A stretch of DNA of 64,000 nucleotides from Agrococcus casei LMG 22410 (lineage in GTDB: Bacteria > Actinomycetota > Actinomycetes > Actinomycetales > Microbacteriaceae), in the NCBI RefSeq assembly GCF_900163565.1, contig NZ_FUHU01000020.1, positions 124,001-188,000 of the forward strand. Reading direction: 5' to 3'. The notes under the pieces were generated by a model that saw nothing but the letters and a program-made list of their open reading frames with translations, ran no database searches and was not told the DNA's origin. Positions 1-8,845 of this stretch are shown in pieces. The stretch's first letter is position 1, and the number at the start of each line of letters is the position of its first letter. Made by a program: the position numbers and the translations under genes.

Positions 1-566
1 ACGGCGTAGCCGCGCATCCGCACTCCCGACAGCAGCTCGCGCAGCTGTGCACGCGTTCGGATGTCGGCGCCCTCCACCGGAAGCTTCGGCGTCAGCGCCA
101 GCACCTGGTCATCGTCGAGCGCCGCCAGCAGCGACCGGCCGGTCGCGGTTGCGAGCGCCACCAGTCGCACACCGACTCGCGAGACCGTCGTGGGGGAGCG
201 GCTGCCCTGCGCACGGGCGGCGTACGCGACGTCGCGACCGGCGAGCACCGCAAGGTGCGCCGTTGCCGGAATCGCGGATGCGCGCATCAGCCGGTCGAGC
301 ACGGGCTGTCCCAGCCGCTCGAGGCGTGTTGCTGCGCCGACCCGGCTGCCGATCTCGCGAACCCGGGCGCTCGGGCCGAACGCGCCGAGCTCGGGATAGT
401 GCACGAGAAACCCCTCCTCGCGCATGACCTGCAGCAGCTGGTAGGCGCTCGAGCGAGGAATGTCGAGCTCGCGAGCCACCGTCGCCGCACGAACCGGGCC
501 GACCTGCTCGGCCAGCAGCATGAGCACGCGAAGCGCATTGCGCGCAGCGGGCATGCGAACCGTCAT
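1..566 (-). CDS. IclR-family transcriptional regulator (3' end cut by window edge)
   Basis: Read on the minus strand from the ATG at 566, the frame is open to base 1 without a stop, so about 188 residues are visible. The N-terminus is a typical IclR winged helix-turn-helix: AARNALRVLMLLAEQ, then VARELDIPRSSAYQLLQVM as helix-turn-helix, and EEGFLVH in the wing. The following part (DRLMRASAIPATAHLAVLAGRDVAY) matches the start of the IclR effector-binding domain. The gene diverges from hutH and a perfect palindrome lies between them, so it is probably the local hut regulator, sensing histidine, urocanate or a later intermediate. The family is clear; the ligand and whether it represses or activates are inference. 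Confidence 0.88.
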   Translation of the reverse strand, partial: MTVRMPAARNALRVLMLLAEQVGPVRAATVARELDIPRSSAYQLLQVMREEGFLVHYPELGAFGPSARVREIGSRVGAATRLERLGQPVLDRLMRASAIPATAHLAVLAGRDVAYAARAQGSRSPTTVSRVGVRLVALATATGRSLLAALDDDQVLALTPKLPVEGADIRTRAQLRELLSGVRMRGYA

Positions 567-586
567 GGTCACTCCAAAGCCTCGGA

Positions 587-604
587 TGTCTGATATGTCA
601 GACA
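587..604. promoter_or_regulatory. Palindromic operator between the IclR regulator and hutH
   Basis: Perfect inverted repeat TGTCTGA-TATG-TCAGACA with 7-bp arms. It lies 21 bases upstream of the regulator start and about 54 bases upstream of hutH. IclR proteins bind short palindromes in divergent promoters like this, so the likely ligand is the adjacent regulator, controlling itself and hutHUI. Confidence 0.7.
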
Positions 605-657
605 CCAATGTAGCGCCAGGCATCGGAATCGTGCGCGGCACCGGGTCAAATGGAGGC

Positions 658-2211
658 ATGCCAATCGTCATCGGAGACACCCCGCTCACACGCCACCAGG
701 TCGTCGCGGTCGCCCGCGCCGGCGCATCCGTCGAACTCAGCAAGGCGGCACTCGACCGCGTCGCAGAAGCACGCGCCGTCATCGACGGCCTCGCGAGCGA
801 CACCCGCCCGCACTACGGCATCTCGACCGGCTTCGGCGCACTCGCCAACACGCAGATCGCACCCGACGACCGCGCGCAGCTGCAGCGTTCGCTCATCCGC
901 TCGCATGCGGCCTCGAGCGGTGACGCGGTTGAGACCGAGGTCGTGCGCGGACTCATGCTGCTGCGCCTGCAGACCCTCATGACCGGCCGCACCGGCGTGA
1001 AGCCCGAGACCGTGCGCCTCTACGCAGGCATGCTGAACGCGGGCATCACGCCCGTCGTCGGCGAGTACGGATCACTCGGATGCTCAGGCGACCTGGCACC
1101 GCTGTCGCATGTCGCGCTCGCTGCGATGGGCGAAGGCATGGTGCACGTCGCAGCATCCGGCAGCCGAGGCGCAGCGATTCCGGCAGCCGAGGCGCTTTCC
1201 GCCGCCGGCCTCGAGCCTGTGCAGCTCGCCGAGAAGGAGGGGCTCGCCCTCATCAACGGCACCGACGGCATGCTCGCGATGCTGTGCCTCGCGCTTGACG
1301 ACCTCGATCGCCTGCTGCTCACCGCCGACCTCGCGGCAGCGATGAGCGTCGAAGGACTGCTCGGAACCGACTCGCCGTTCGCAGCCGATCTCATGGCGTT
1401 GCGGCCGCATCCGGGTCAGGCCGCCAGCGCCGCGAACATCGCCGCGCTGCTCGCCGACAGCCCCGTCGTCGCAAGCCACAAGGGGCCAGAAGACACCCGC
1501 GTGCAAGACGCCTACTCGCTGCGCTGCGCACCCCAGGTGCACGGCACCGCCCGCGACACCCACGCGCACGCGGCACGAGTCGCCGAGATCGAGCTGGCGA
1601 GCGCAATCGACAACCCGGTCGTGATGGCGGATGGGCGGGTCGTCTCGAACGGCAACTTCCACGGTGCGCCGGTCGCGGCTGTGCTTGACTTCCTCGCGAT
1701 CGTGACCGCCGACGTCGCGTCGATGAGCGAGCGCCGCACCGACCGCTTCCTCGACCCGGCCCGCAACTACGGGCTGCACGCGTTCCTTGCAGACGATCCC
1801 GGCGTCGACTCCGGCCTCATGATCGCGCAGTACACCCAGGCCGGCATCGTCTCAGAGCTCAAGCGGCTGGCGGCCCCGGCATCCGTCGACTCGATTCCGT
1901 CGAGTGCGATGCAGGAGGACCATGTGTCGATGGGCTGGGGCGCCGCCCGCAAGCTGCGCCGCTCGGTCGACGGCCTGCAGCGCGTGCTCGCGGTCGAGCT
2001 CATGACCGCGGCTCGCGGCACCGAGATGCGAGGCGACCCCGCCGGCCCCCGCACGGGAGCCGTCATCGCGGCGCTTCGCGAGACCGTCGAGGGCGTCGGC
2101 CCAGACCGAATCGTCGCCGACGAGATCGCGCACGCGGTCGAGCTGGTCGCCAGCGGCCGTGCAATCGCAGAAGCAGGACTCACAGACAGCAGCGAAGGAG
2201 CAGCATCGTGA
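658..2211 (+). CDS. hutH: Histidine ammonia-lyase
   Basis: First step of histidine catabolism: deamination of L-histidine to trans-urocanate. The 517-residue length is normal for the family. Tyr53 lies in [10 protein letters not shown], and the MIO prosthetic-group motif is [14 protein letters not shown] (residues 138-151). The tripeptide that cyclises is Cys-Ser-Gly (142-144) instead of the textbook Ala-Ser-Gly; to my recollection this variant occurs in actinobacterial enzymes. The frame is open far upstream, but ATG 658 gives the usual N-terminus ([11 protein letters not shown]) and keeps the operator outside the gene. The stop overlaps the hutU start (GTGA), so the two are translationally coupled. 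Confidence 0.95.
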   Translation: MPIVIGDTPLTRHQVVAVARAGASVELSKAALDRVAEARAVIDGLASDTRPHYGISTGFGALANTQIAPDDRAQLQRSLIRSHAASSGDAVETEVVRGLMLLRLQTLMTGRTGVKPETVRLYAGMLNAGITPVVGEYGSLGCSGDLAPLSHVALAAMGEGMVHVAASGSRGAAIPAAEALSAAGLEPVQLAEKEGLALINGTDGMLAMLCLALDDLDRLLLTADLAAAMSVEGLLGTDSPFAADLMALRPHPGQAASAANIAALLADSPVVASHKGPEDTRVQDAYSLRCAPQVHGTARDTHAHAARVAEIELASAIDNPVVMADGRVVSNGNFHGAPVAAVLDFLAIVTADVASMSERRTDRFLDPARNYGLHAFLADDPGVDSGLMIAQYTQAGIVSELKRLAAPASVDSIPSSAMQEDHVSMGWGAARKLRRSVDGLQRVLAVELMTAARGTEMRGDPAGPRTGAVIAALRETVEGVGPDRIVADEIAHAVELVASGRAIAEAGLTDSSEGAAS

Positions 2212-3890
2212 CTGAGACATCAGGACCCCGTCCCGTCCGCGCATACCGCGGCACCCAGCTGAACACCAAGGGGTGGCAGCAGGAGGCAGCGCTTCGCATG
2301 CTGCAGAACAACCTCGACCCCGAGGTCGCCGAGCACCCTGACGACCTCGTCGTCTACGGCGGCACGGGCCGCGCCGCTCGCTCATGGGGCGCCTATGACG
2401 CGATCGTGCGCGAGCTCAAGCAGCTCGAAGACGACGAGACGCTGCTCGTGCAGTCGGGCAAGCCCGTCGGCGTCATGCGCACGAACGAGTGGGCGCCGCG
2501 CGTGCTGATCGCCAACTCGAACCTCGTCGGCGACTGGGCCACGTGGCCCGAGTTCCGCAGACTCGAGGCCGAGGGCCTCATGATGTACGGCCAGATGACC
2601 GCCGGATCGTGGATCTACATCGGCACGCAGGGCATCCTGCAGGGCACCTTCGAGACCTTCGCGGCCGTCGCCCGCACGCTCGGCCGCGAGTCGCTCGCCG
2701 GCACCATCACGCTCACCGCAGGCCTCGGCGGAATGGGCGGCGCGCAGCCCCTCGCCGTGACCATGAACGACGGCGTCGCCATCTGCGTCGACGTCGACCG
2801 CTCGCGCATCGACCGCCGCATCGAGCACCGCTACCTCGATGTGCTCGCCGACGACATCGACGACGTGCTCACGAAGGCCGTCGCCGCTCGCGACGAGGGC
2901 CGCGGCCTCTCGATCGGCCTGCATGCGAATGCCGCAGACGTGTTTCCGCAGCTGCTCGAGATGCAGGCTCCGATCGACATCGTCACCGACCAGACCAGTG
3001 CGCACGATCCGCTCGCGTACCTGCCGAGCGGCTACAGCTTCGACACCTGGAGCACCGACCGAGAGCGCGACGCCGAGCAGTTCACGGCGGATGCGCGAGC
3101 ATCGATGGCGAAGCACGTCGAAGCCATGGTCGGGTTCCAGAAGGCAGGAGCCGAGGTCTTCGACTACGGCAACTCGATTCGCGCAGAGGCAGTGCTCGGC
3201 GGGTTCGACGACGCCTTCGCCTTTCCCGGCTTCGTGCCCGCATACATCCGTCCGCTCTTCTGCGAGGGCAAGGGGCCGTTCCGATGGGCTGCGCTCTCGG
3301 GCGACCCTGCTGACATCGCAGCAACCGACCGCGCGATCCTCGAGCTGTTTCCAGAAGACGAGCACCTGCGCCGCTGGATCACGCTTGCGGGCGAGCGCGT
3401 GCAGTTCCAGGGGCTGCCGGCGCGCATCTGCTGGCTCGGCGCCGGCGAGCGCCACCGCGCTGGCCTGAAGTTCAACGAGATGGTCGCCTCGGGCGAGCTC
3501 TCGGCGCCGGTCGTGATCGGCCGCGACCACCTCGACTCGGGCTCGGTCGCGAGCCCGTACCGCGAGACCGAGGCCATGAAGGACGGCTCTGACGCCATCG
3601 CCGACTGGCCGCTGCTGAATGCCCTGGTGAACACCGCATCCGGCGCATCCTGGGTCTCGCTGCACCACGGAGGAGGGGTCGGCATCGGCCGCTCGATCCA
3701 CGCGGGGCAGGTCACCGTGGCCGACGGCACCGAGCTCGCGGCGCAGAAGCTCGAGCGCGTGCTCTCGAACGACCCTGAGATGGGTGTGATCCGTCACGTT
3801 GACGCCGGCTACGACGAGGCCATCGACTTCGCAGAGAGCCACCATGTCGCTGTGCCCATGCGCAGGCAGACTGGCGGGAGTGCGCAGTGA
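2208..3890 (+). CDS. hutU: Urocanate hydratase (urocanase)
   Basis: Converts urocanate to 4-imidazolone-5-propionate using tightly bound NAD+. The 560 residues match the normal family length of about 555-560. The glycine-rich NAD site [11 protein letters not shown] is at 170-180. The signature [11 protein letters not shown] places Cys408 where the conserved cysteine is expected. The GTG start at 2208 overlaps the hutH stop, and the 3' end overlaps hutI in the same way, so hutH, hutU and hutI form one coupled operon controlled from the IclR/hutH divergent region. Confidence 0.96.
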   Translation: MTETSGPRPVRAYRGTQLNTKGWQQEAALRMLQNNLDPEVAEHPDDLVVYGGTGRAARSWGAYDAIVRELKQLEDDETLLVQSGKPVGVMRTNEWAPRVLIANSNLVGDWATWPEFRRLEAEGLMMYGQMTAGSWIYIGTQGILQGTFETFAAVARTLGRESLAGTITLTAGLGGMGGAQPLAVTMNDGVAICVDVDRSRIDRRIEHRYLDVLADDIDDVLTKAVAARDEGRGLSIGLHANAADVFPQLLEMQAPIDIVTDQTSAHDPLAYLPSGYSFDTWSTDRERDAEQFTADARASMAKHVEAMVGFQKAGAEVFDYGNSIRAEAVLGGFDDAFAFPGFVPAYIRPLFCEGKGPFRWAALSGDPADIAATDRAILELFPEDEHLRRWITLAGERVQFQGLPARICWLGAGERHRAGLKFNEMVASGELSAPVVIGRDHLDSGSVASPYRETEAMKDGSDAIADWPLLNALVNTASGASWVSLHHGGGVGIGRSIHAGQVTVADGTELAAQKLERVLSNDPEMGVIRHVDAGYDEAIDFAESHHVAVPMRRQTGGSAQ

Positions 3891-5077
3891 CCTCGCTGCT
3901 GATCACCGGCATCGGTGAGCTGACGACCAACGATGAAGCACACGGTGCAGATGCTGGCGACCTCGGGCGGCTTCGCGACGCCGCTGTCGTCGTCGAAGGC
4001 GATCGGGTGGCGTGGGTCGGCGCGTCCGCTTCGGCACCGGCTGCCGACGAGCGCTTCGACGCGGATGGGCGGGCCGTGCTGCCGGGCTGGGTCGACTCCC
4101 ATACGCACATGGTGTTCGCGGGCGACCGCACCGACGAGTTCGAGGCTCGCATGGCTGGCGAGGCGTATGCCGCCGGCGGCATCAATGTGACGGTCGATGC
4201 GACGCGCGCGGCCTCCGACGACGAGCTGCTGGCTGGCCTCGACCGACTGGCCGACGAAGCGCTGCGCGGCGGCACCACCGCCTTCGAGACCAAGACCGGC
4301 TACGGGCTCACGGTCGAAGACGAGGTTCGGTCTGCGCGCATCGCGAGCACTCGGGCCGACTCCGTGACCTTCCTCGGAGCCCACCTCGTGCCAGCCGGCA
4401 GCGACGCCGACGAATACGTCTCGCTCGTGTGCGGCGAGATGCTCGAGGCGGTCGCGCCGCTCGTCGACTCCATCGATGTGTTCTGCGAGCGCGGCGCCTT
4501 CGATGAGGCGCAGTCGCGCCGCGTGCTCGAGGCAGGGCGCGATGCTGGCCTCGCCCTCCGCGTGCACGGCAATCAGCTCGGCGAGGGGCCCGGCGTGCGT
4601 CTCGCGGTCGAGCTCGGTGCGCAGAGCGTCGATCACGTGGCGTTCGTGAGCAGCGACGAGATCGCGATGCTTGCGGAGTCATGGAAGACGGATGCGCGCG
4701 GCACGGTCGCGACAGTGCTTCCGGCGTGCGACCTCTCGACGCGGATGCCGCTCGCACCCGCACGCGACCTGCTCGACGCGGGCGCAGTCGTCGCAATCGC
4801 GTCGAACGCCAACCCGGGCACCTCGTACACGACCTCGATGGGATTCTGTGTGGCAACGGCCGTGCTGCAGATGCGGCTGACCGTGGCCGAGGCAGTGCGG
4901 GCGGCAACGCTCGGCGGAGCGATCGCGCTCGGGCTCGACGGTGAGATCGGCCGTGTGCGCGTCGGCGACCGGGCCGATCTGCAGATGCTCGACGCCCCAT
5001 CCGTCACCCACCTGGCCTATCGGCCGGGTGTGCCGCTCACCTCAGCCGTGTGGCAGCGCGGTCAGCGGGTTGTCTAG
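3887..5077 (+). CDS. hutI: Imidazolonepropionase
   Basis: Third step: hydrolysis of imidazolone-propionate to N-formimidoyl-L-glutamate. It is an amidohydrolase-superfamily TIM barrel of 396 residues, the usual size. The metal-binding pair of histidines is in DSHTHMVF (His72, His74), and further conserved stretches are [19 protein letters not shown] and ASNANPGTS. The GTG start overlaps the hutU stop by four bases. The gene ends at a converging intergenic region rich in palindromes, where transcription probably terminates. Confidence 0.95.
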   Translation: MTSLLITGIGELTTNDEAHGADAGDLGRLRDAAVVVEGDRVAWVGASASAPAADERFDADGRAVLPGWVDSHTHMVFAGDRTDEFEARMAGEAYAAGGINVTVDATRAASDDELLAGLDRLADEALRGGTTAFETKTGYGLTVEDEVRSARIASTRADSVTFLGAHLVPAGSDADEYVSLVCGEMLEAVAPLVDSIDVFCERGAFDEAQSRRVLEAGRDAGLALRVHGNQLGEGPGVRLAVELGAQSVDHVAFVSSDEIAMLAESWKTDARGTVATVLPACDLSTRMPLAPARDLLDAGAVVAIASNANPGTSYTTSMGFCVATAVLQMRLTVAEAVRAATLGGAIALGLDGEIGRVRVGDRADLQMLDAPSVTHLAYRPGVPLTSAVWQRGQRVV

Positions 5078-5082
5078 CTCGC

Positions 5083-5155
5083 GCACAAAACCACGGGATA
5101 CACGGGCGTCGTGTGGATTATCCACGTGGTGCCCGATATAGCCGTGAATTTGTGC
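5083..5155. repeat. 73-bp imperfect palindrome, family 1, copy 1
   Basis: Begins GCACAAAA and ends TTTGTGC, centred on GTGTGGATTATCCACGTG, so either strand can fold into one long interrupted hairpin. It starts 5 bases after the hutI stop. A second copy of exactly the same length lies at 5458-5530 in direct orientation, with about 60 of 73 positions identical by eye. Its place right behind a stop codon fits a transcription terminator; being duplicated it may also be a small dispersed repeat of the REP/MITE kind. Confidence 0.75.
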
Positions 5156-5207
5156 AGTCGGGGCTCGCTACCGCGTCGTCACCCCACGACTCGCTCGCGC
5201 AGCTCGT

Positions 5208-5383
5208 CTCCAAAGGGAGTCAGCCCTGACCCGCGTATCTCCAAATGGAGAGAATTCTCTTTCCACGGCACTCCAAAAGGAGCGAAACGTTCGAAAAGGA
5301 GTTGAACCGACTCCCTTTCACATATTGAGGGCTGATTCTCTCCTTTTGGAGTAGGTGCCGTGGTGGTTTCTCTCCTTTTGGAG
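5208..5383. repeat. Cluster of 12-bp CTCC-N4-GGAG palindromes forming a large inverted repeat
   Basis: Five copies: CTCCAAAGGGAG (5208), CTCCAAATGGAG (5239), CTCCAAAAGGAG (5271), CTCCTTTTGGAG (5340) and CTCCTTTTGGAG (5372), plus a half-site CGAAAAGGAG near 5292. Start-to-start spacings are 31, 32, 69 and 32 bases, about three helical turns. The sequence around 5230-5287 is an imperfect reverse complement of 5335-5393 (both contain CCACGGCA between palindromes), so the whole block can fold as a long hairpin. The loop has its own GGAGT/ACTCC hairpin. No credible gene overlaps it. Confidence 0.75.
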
Positions 5384-5457
5384 TAAGTGGCGGGAGGTTG
5401 CGTTCTGGGCGTGCACTGGCGGGCGGGTTCCGCTGACGGCCCGGTTTACCAGCGGAT

Positions 5458-5530
5458 GCACAAAATCACGGCTGATCCGGACGTCGTGTGGATTATCCAC
5501 GTGGTGTCCGAAATAGCCGTGGTTCTGTGC
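5458..5530. repeat. 73-bp imperfect palindrome, family 1, copy 2
   Basis: Second copy of the palindrome at 5083, in the same orientation. The central 24 bases beginning GTCGTGTGGATTATCC are identical in both copies and most differences lie in the arms. It ends 13 bases from the hutG stop codon, so each copy sits just beyond one of the two converging genes. That fits a pair of terminators, or the two ends of a roughly 450-bp element. Confidence 0.75.
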
Positions 5531-5542
5531 GGACGCCGCCAG

Positions 5543-6496
5543 TTACCGTCGCTCCGCGAGTCCGGCCAGCGCCTCGAGCACGCCCAGGGCAACGAGCCGC
5601 ACCGTGCGCCCGTCTTCGGTGTCAGCCGACGCATCGACCTCGGTGAAGTCGATCGACCGCACCCGTGCATCGCGGCAGAGCTCGCGCACGAACGAGCGCA
5701 GCTGCCACGCAGAGAGCCCTCCGGGAACGGATGCGGGGCATCCGGGAACCACGCTCCTGTCGCAGGCGTCGACATCGATGTCGACGTGCACGATGCCTCC
5801 GCCTGCTCCCGCGATCGACAGCGCACGTTCAGCGACAGCCGCCATCGACGCCGCCTCGCACTCGGCACGCGAGATCACGGTCACGCCCAGATCGCCAGCG
5901 CGCTCGGCGTACGCTCGCGAGTTCGCGAAGTCCTGGATGCCGACCTGCACTACGCGCCGAGGATCGAGTCCGGCCGAGATCAGCCGCTGCACGGGCGAGC
6001 CGTTCGAGACGCCATCGCGCAGATCGTGGTGGGCGTCCAGCGTGATCAGCCCCGCCTGAGCACCGCCTGCCTCCGAGCCGCCTGCCCGGTGCGCCTCCCA
6101 GGTGCCGACAGCCGCCGGCACCGTTGCCGCGTTGTCTCCGCCAAGCGCAATCACGAGCCGCGAACGACTCGCGGCGTCCTGCACGAGTGCCGCCGCATCC
6201 GCCTCTCGTGCGTCGGGGCCATCAGCGTCACCCGCATCGGCCACGACCAGCTCGTCGACCGAGGTGCCGTAGGCAAACGGCGAGTATCGCGCCAGCGCCT
6301 CGCGAACAGCGCCCGGTGTCGTGCGCGCGTTCGTGAGCGAGATCGAGGTCGAATGCGTGCCGAGGCCCACGAGCACTGCGTCGACGTCGCCCTCGACTGA
6401 CTCGAAGTCTGGCCACCCGCCGGCGCGAGGCCAGAGCGCGTCGACGCTCATGGCCTCGCGTGCGCGGCGTGCCTGTTCTCTGCTGTCTTCAGTCAT
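5543..6496 (-). CDS. hutG: Formimidoylglutamase, arginase/ureohydrolase superfamily
   Basis: Expected to hydrolyse N-formimidoyl-L-glutamate to glutamate and formamide, completing the hut pathway. It has 317 residues and the manganese motifs of ureohydrolases: DAHHDLRD and DIDVDACDRS. The first canonical motif, GGDH, reads GGDN here (ALGGDNAAT), so one expected histidine metal ligand is asparagine. I recall this as usual in actinobacterial HutG-type proteins. It runs towards hutI and starts 50 bases after the end of an ABC-transporter operon on the same strand, so it may be transcribed with it. Agmatinase is the main alternative; the hut context argues for HutG. Confidence 0.85.
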   Translation of the reverse strand: MTEDSREQARRAREAMSVDALWPRAGGWPDFESVEGDVDAVLVGLGTHSTSISLTNARTTPGAVREALARYSPFAYGTSVDELVVADAGDADGPDAREADAAALVQDAASRSRLVIALGGDNAATVPAAVGTWEAHRAGGSEAGGAQAGLITLDAHHDLRDGVSNGSPVQRLISAGLDPRRVVQVGIQDFANSRAYAERAGDLGVTVISRAECEAASMAAVAERALSIAGAGGGIVHVDIDVDACDRSVVPGCPASVPGGLSAWQLRSFVRELCRDARVRSIDFTEVDASADTEDGRTVRLVALGVLEALAGLAERR

Positions 6497-6546
6497 GCGT
6501 TCAGCCTATGCCGAGCATCCCTCTGAGATCAGCACTGCGACCGGCA

Positions 6547-7464
6547 TCAGCCCAGGTTCGCGTCGATCCACTCCTGCGCGATCTGCTCGAGCGGCACGCC
6601 CGCGTCGCCCTGCTCGTTCATCTCGATCAGGTGATCGGTCGTGAGCGCAGCCGAGATCTCGTTGAGCACCGCGATGGCCTCATCGGTCAGCTTCGACTCG
6701 GTCGCGACCGGCGTCACGTTCTCGACCGCGAACAGCTGCTGGTCGTCTTCGAGGTAGACGAGCTCGCCCTCGCCGAACACGGGGTTCGTGGTGAACAGGT
6801 TCGCGACCTCGACCTGGCCGTTCTGCAGCGCCGTCACCGACAGCGGACCGCCGGCGTCGAGCGCCACGAACTGCTTGAACTCCATGCCGTAGATGTCCTG
6901 CAGCCCGAGGATGCCGTTCTGTCGCTGCTCCCACTCGGGCGGGCCGCCGATCGACCACTCCGAGGCGTGCTCGGTGACGTCGGAGAACGTCTCGAGCCCG
7001 TACTCCTCGGCCGTGTCAGCAGTGACCGACAGAGTGTTGCTGTTGGCAGCCTCCGACGGGTCGAGGTGCACGATGCCCTCCGGCATGCTCTCGTCGAGCG
7101 CCGCCAGCACGTCGTCGTACTCGGTCTCGGTCGACTCGGGGTCGATGTAGCGCAGCAGCGCGCCGATGTACTCGGGCACGACGTCGATCGAGCCGTCTTC
7201 GAGCGCGAGCATGTACACCTCGCGACTGCCGATGCCGAGACGCTCTTCGACCTCGAGCCCCGCATCCTGCAGCGCGATCGAGTAGATCTTGGCGAGCACC
7301 TGGCTCTCGAGGAAGTCCGCCGAGCCGACCGTGATCGCGCCCGTCGCGGCGCTCTCGTCGTCGCCGCCACCGCCGTCTTCGGCGAGCGGGTCGGATGCGG
7401 CGCACCCGGTGAGCGCGACGGCTCCGACCGCGAGCATTGCAGTGAACTTGTTGAACTTGCGCAT
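6547..7464 (-). CDS. ABC transporter substrate-binding lipoprotein, OpuAC/ProX type
   Basis: Extracytoplasmic solute receptor of 305 residues. The signal peptide MRKFNKFTAMLAVGAVALTGC ends in a lipobox (LTGC, lipidated Cys21), followed by a Gly/Asp-rich linker. The mature part has features of the glycine-betaine/choline receptor family: ITVGSADFLESQVLAKIY, DVVPEYIGALL, and the late FTTNPVFGEGELVYLEDD. It is the last gene of a four-gene transporter operon and is followed by hutG after 50 bases. The family imports quaternary ammonium osmoprotectants, but the HutX histidine receptors belong to it too, so histidine is a real alternative substrate here. Confidence 0.88.
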   Translation of the reverse strand: MRKFNKFTAMLAVGAVALTGCAASDPLAEDGGGGDDESAATGAITVGSADFLESQVLAKIYSIALQDAGLEVEERLGIGSREVYMLALEDGSIDVVPEYIGALLRYIDPESTETEYDDVLAALDESMPEGIVHLDPSEAANSNTLSVTADTAEEYGLETFSDVTEHASEWSIGGPPEWEQRQNGILGLQDIYGMEFKQFVALDAGGPLSVTALQNGQVEVANLFTTNPVFGEGELVYLEDDQQLFAVENVTPVATESKLTDEAIAVLNEISAALTTDHLIEMNEQGDAGVPLEQIAQEWIDANLG

Positions 7465-7497
7465 CTGTTCCTCCGTAGATAGTGACGATGCAGGGAA

Positions 7498-8196
7498 TCA
7501 GGCAGTGGCCAGCGCCGCTCCTGAGGTGGTCTTTCGCTGCAGGCCCGGCGAGACGACGAACCGCTCCAGCAGCATGAACAAAAGCTCGAGGGCGAGCGCG
7601 AGCACAGCGACGAGCAGCGCGCCGGCGAGCATCTGGGGGTAGTCCTGGGTCGCGCGGCCGTCGATGATGTAGCGGCCGAGACCGCCGAGCGACACGAACG
7701 CGGCGACGGTCGCGGTCGACACGACCTGCAGCAGCGCGCCGCGCAGCCCCGACATGATCAGCGGCAGCGCCATCGGCACCTGCACCCGCCAGAGGATCTG
7801 CCCGGTCGTGTAGCCCATCCCTCGCGCAGCCTGCACCGCATTGCGGTCGGCGTTCTGGATGCCCGAGTACGTTCCGGTGAGGATGGGCGGCACGGCAAGC
7901 AGCACCAGCACGATGATCGCGGGGATCGTGAATGCGAGGCTGCTCGAGATCAGCGGTGCGACGAGCATCACGATCAGGATGAGCAAGCCCAGGGTCGGCA
8001 GTGCTCGCAGTGCGTTCGCGAGGCCGGCGATCAGCGCTTCGCCTCGACCTGTGACGCCGATCAGGATGCCGAGCGGCACCGCGATCGCTGCGGCGATGCC
8101 GAGCGCGATGAATGTGTAGGCGAGGTGGGCGAGGGTTCGCATCGGAATCCCGTTGCCGCCCGACCAGTTCTCGGGGTCGAAGAAGAAGTCGAGCAT
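7498..8196 (-). CDS. ABC transporter permease, OpuC/ProW type (second permease)
   Basis: Inner-membrane permease of 232 residues. The start is the ATG at 8196 (MLDFFFDPENWSGGNG), overlapping the previous permease's stop by one base (TGATG). Several hydrophobic segments are present, with the MetI-like cytoplasmic coupling loop VQAARGMGYTTGQILWRVQVPMALP, which contacts the ATPase. With the first permease it should form the heterodimeric membrane channel. The order ATPase-permease-permease-receptor is the usual OpuC/OsmU operon layout. An apparent upstream extension of this frame is antisense to the neighbouring genes and is not coding. Confidence 0.9.
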   Translation of the reverse strand: MLDFFFDPENWSGGNGIPMRTLAHLAYTFIALGIAAAIAVPLGILIGVTGRGEALIAGLANALRALPTLGLLILIVMLVAPLISSSLAFTIPAIIVLVLLAVPPILTGTYSGIQNADRNAVQAARGMGYTTGQILWRVQVPMALPLIMSGLRGALLQVVSTATVAAFVSLGGLGRYIIDGRATQDYPQMLAGALLVAVLALALELLFMLLERFVVSPGLQRKTTSGAALATA

Positions 8197-8843
8197 CAGG
8201 CACGCTCCTTCGGCAGCCAGGGCGTCAGCCACTTCGACGCGCGCACGACGAGCTGGTCGAGGATGATCGCCAGAATGAGGCACACCACGATGCCGACGAT
8301 GATCGGCAGCGTCTGCCGGCGGCTGAACCCTTCTGTGAAGAGCGAGCCCAGCTGCGGCACGCCGATCACCGCGGCCATCGACACGATCGACACGTTCGTC
8401 ACCAGGATCACGCGCATCGACGCCATGATCACGGGCGTCGCCACGGGCAGCTGCACGCGCACGAAGCGCTGCATCGAGCTGTATCCCATAGCCTCGGCCG
8501 CCTGGTTGGTCTCGGGGGAGACGGATGCGAGCCCGTCTGCCACAGACCGCACCAGCAGGGCGAAGGTGTAGACGGTCAGCGCGATGAGCACATTGATCGG
8601 ATCGAGGATCTGCGTGCCGACCATCATCGGCAGGATGATGAAGACCGCAAGCGAGGGCAGCGTGTAGAGCAGGCCCCCGACCCCGACGATCCACGGGTAG
8701 AGACGTCGATAGCGGTATGCAACCCATCCGACCGGCAGTGCGATGACGAGGCCGATCAAAGTCGGCGTCAGCGTCATCCACAGGTGCGCGAGGGTGAGCT
8801 CGCCGATGCGGCCGGCGTTGTAGGCGATCCAGTCGAAGCCCAT
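8196..8843 (-). CDS. ABC transporter permease, OpuC/ProW type (first permease)
   Basis: Inner-membrane permease of 215 residues and partner of the next gene. It has an N-terminal MGFDWIAYNAGRIGELTLAHL segment, at least five hydrophobic stretches, and the coupling-loop signature NQAAEAMGYSSMQRFVRVQLPVATP. It ends KWLTPWLPKERA and is coupled to the ATPase gene in front (2-base gap) and the second permease behind (1-base overlap), so the three are co-translated. The substrate cannot be read from the permease. Confidence 0.9.
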   Translation of the reverse strand: MGFDWIAYNAGRIGELTLAHLWMTLTPTLIGLVIALPVGWVAYRYRRLYPWIVGVGGLLYTLPSLAVFIILPMMVGTQILDPINVLIALTVYTFALLVRSVADGLASVSPETNQAAEAMGYSSMQRFVRVQLPVATPVIMASMRVILVTNVSIVSMAAVIGVPQLGSLFTEGFSRRQTLPIIVGIVVCLILAIILDQLVVRASKWLTPWLPKERA

Positions 8844-8845
8844 GG

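Noticed and set aside
5118..5126. TTATCCACG in both 73-bp palindromes looks like a DnaA box, suggesting an origin.
   Set aside because: It is simply the centre of a GTGGATTATCCAC palindrome, only one per copy, with no dnaA/dnaN genes or AT-rich region nearby.
5208..5383. Regularly spaced CTCC-N4-GGAG units as a CRISPR array.
   Set aside because: Repeats are only 12 bp, vary in the centre, change orientation class, and there are no cas genes; the spacers are partly reverse complements of each other.
5111..5500. Short open frames on both strands in the hutI-hutG gap.
   Set aside because: They run through the palindromes, have no ribosome-binding sites and show no protein-like composition.
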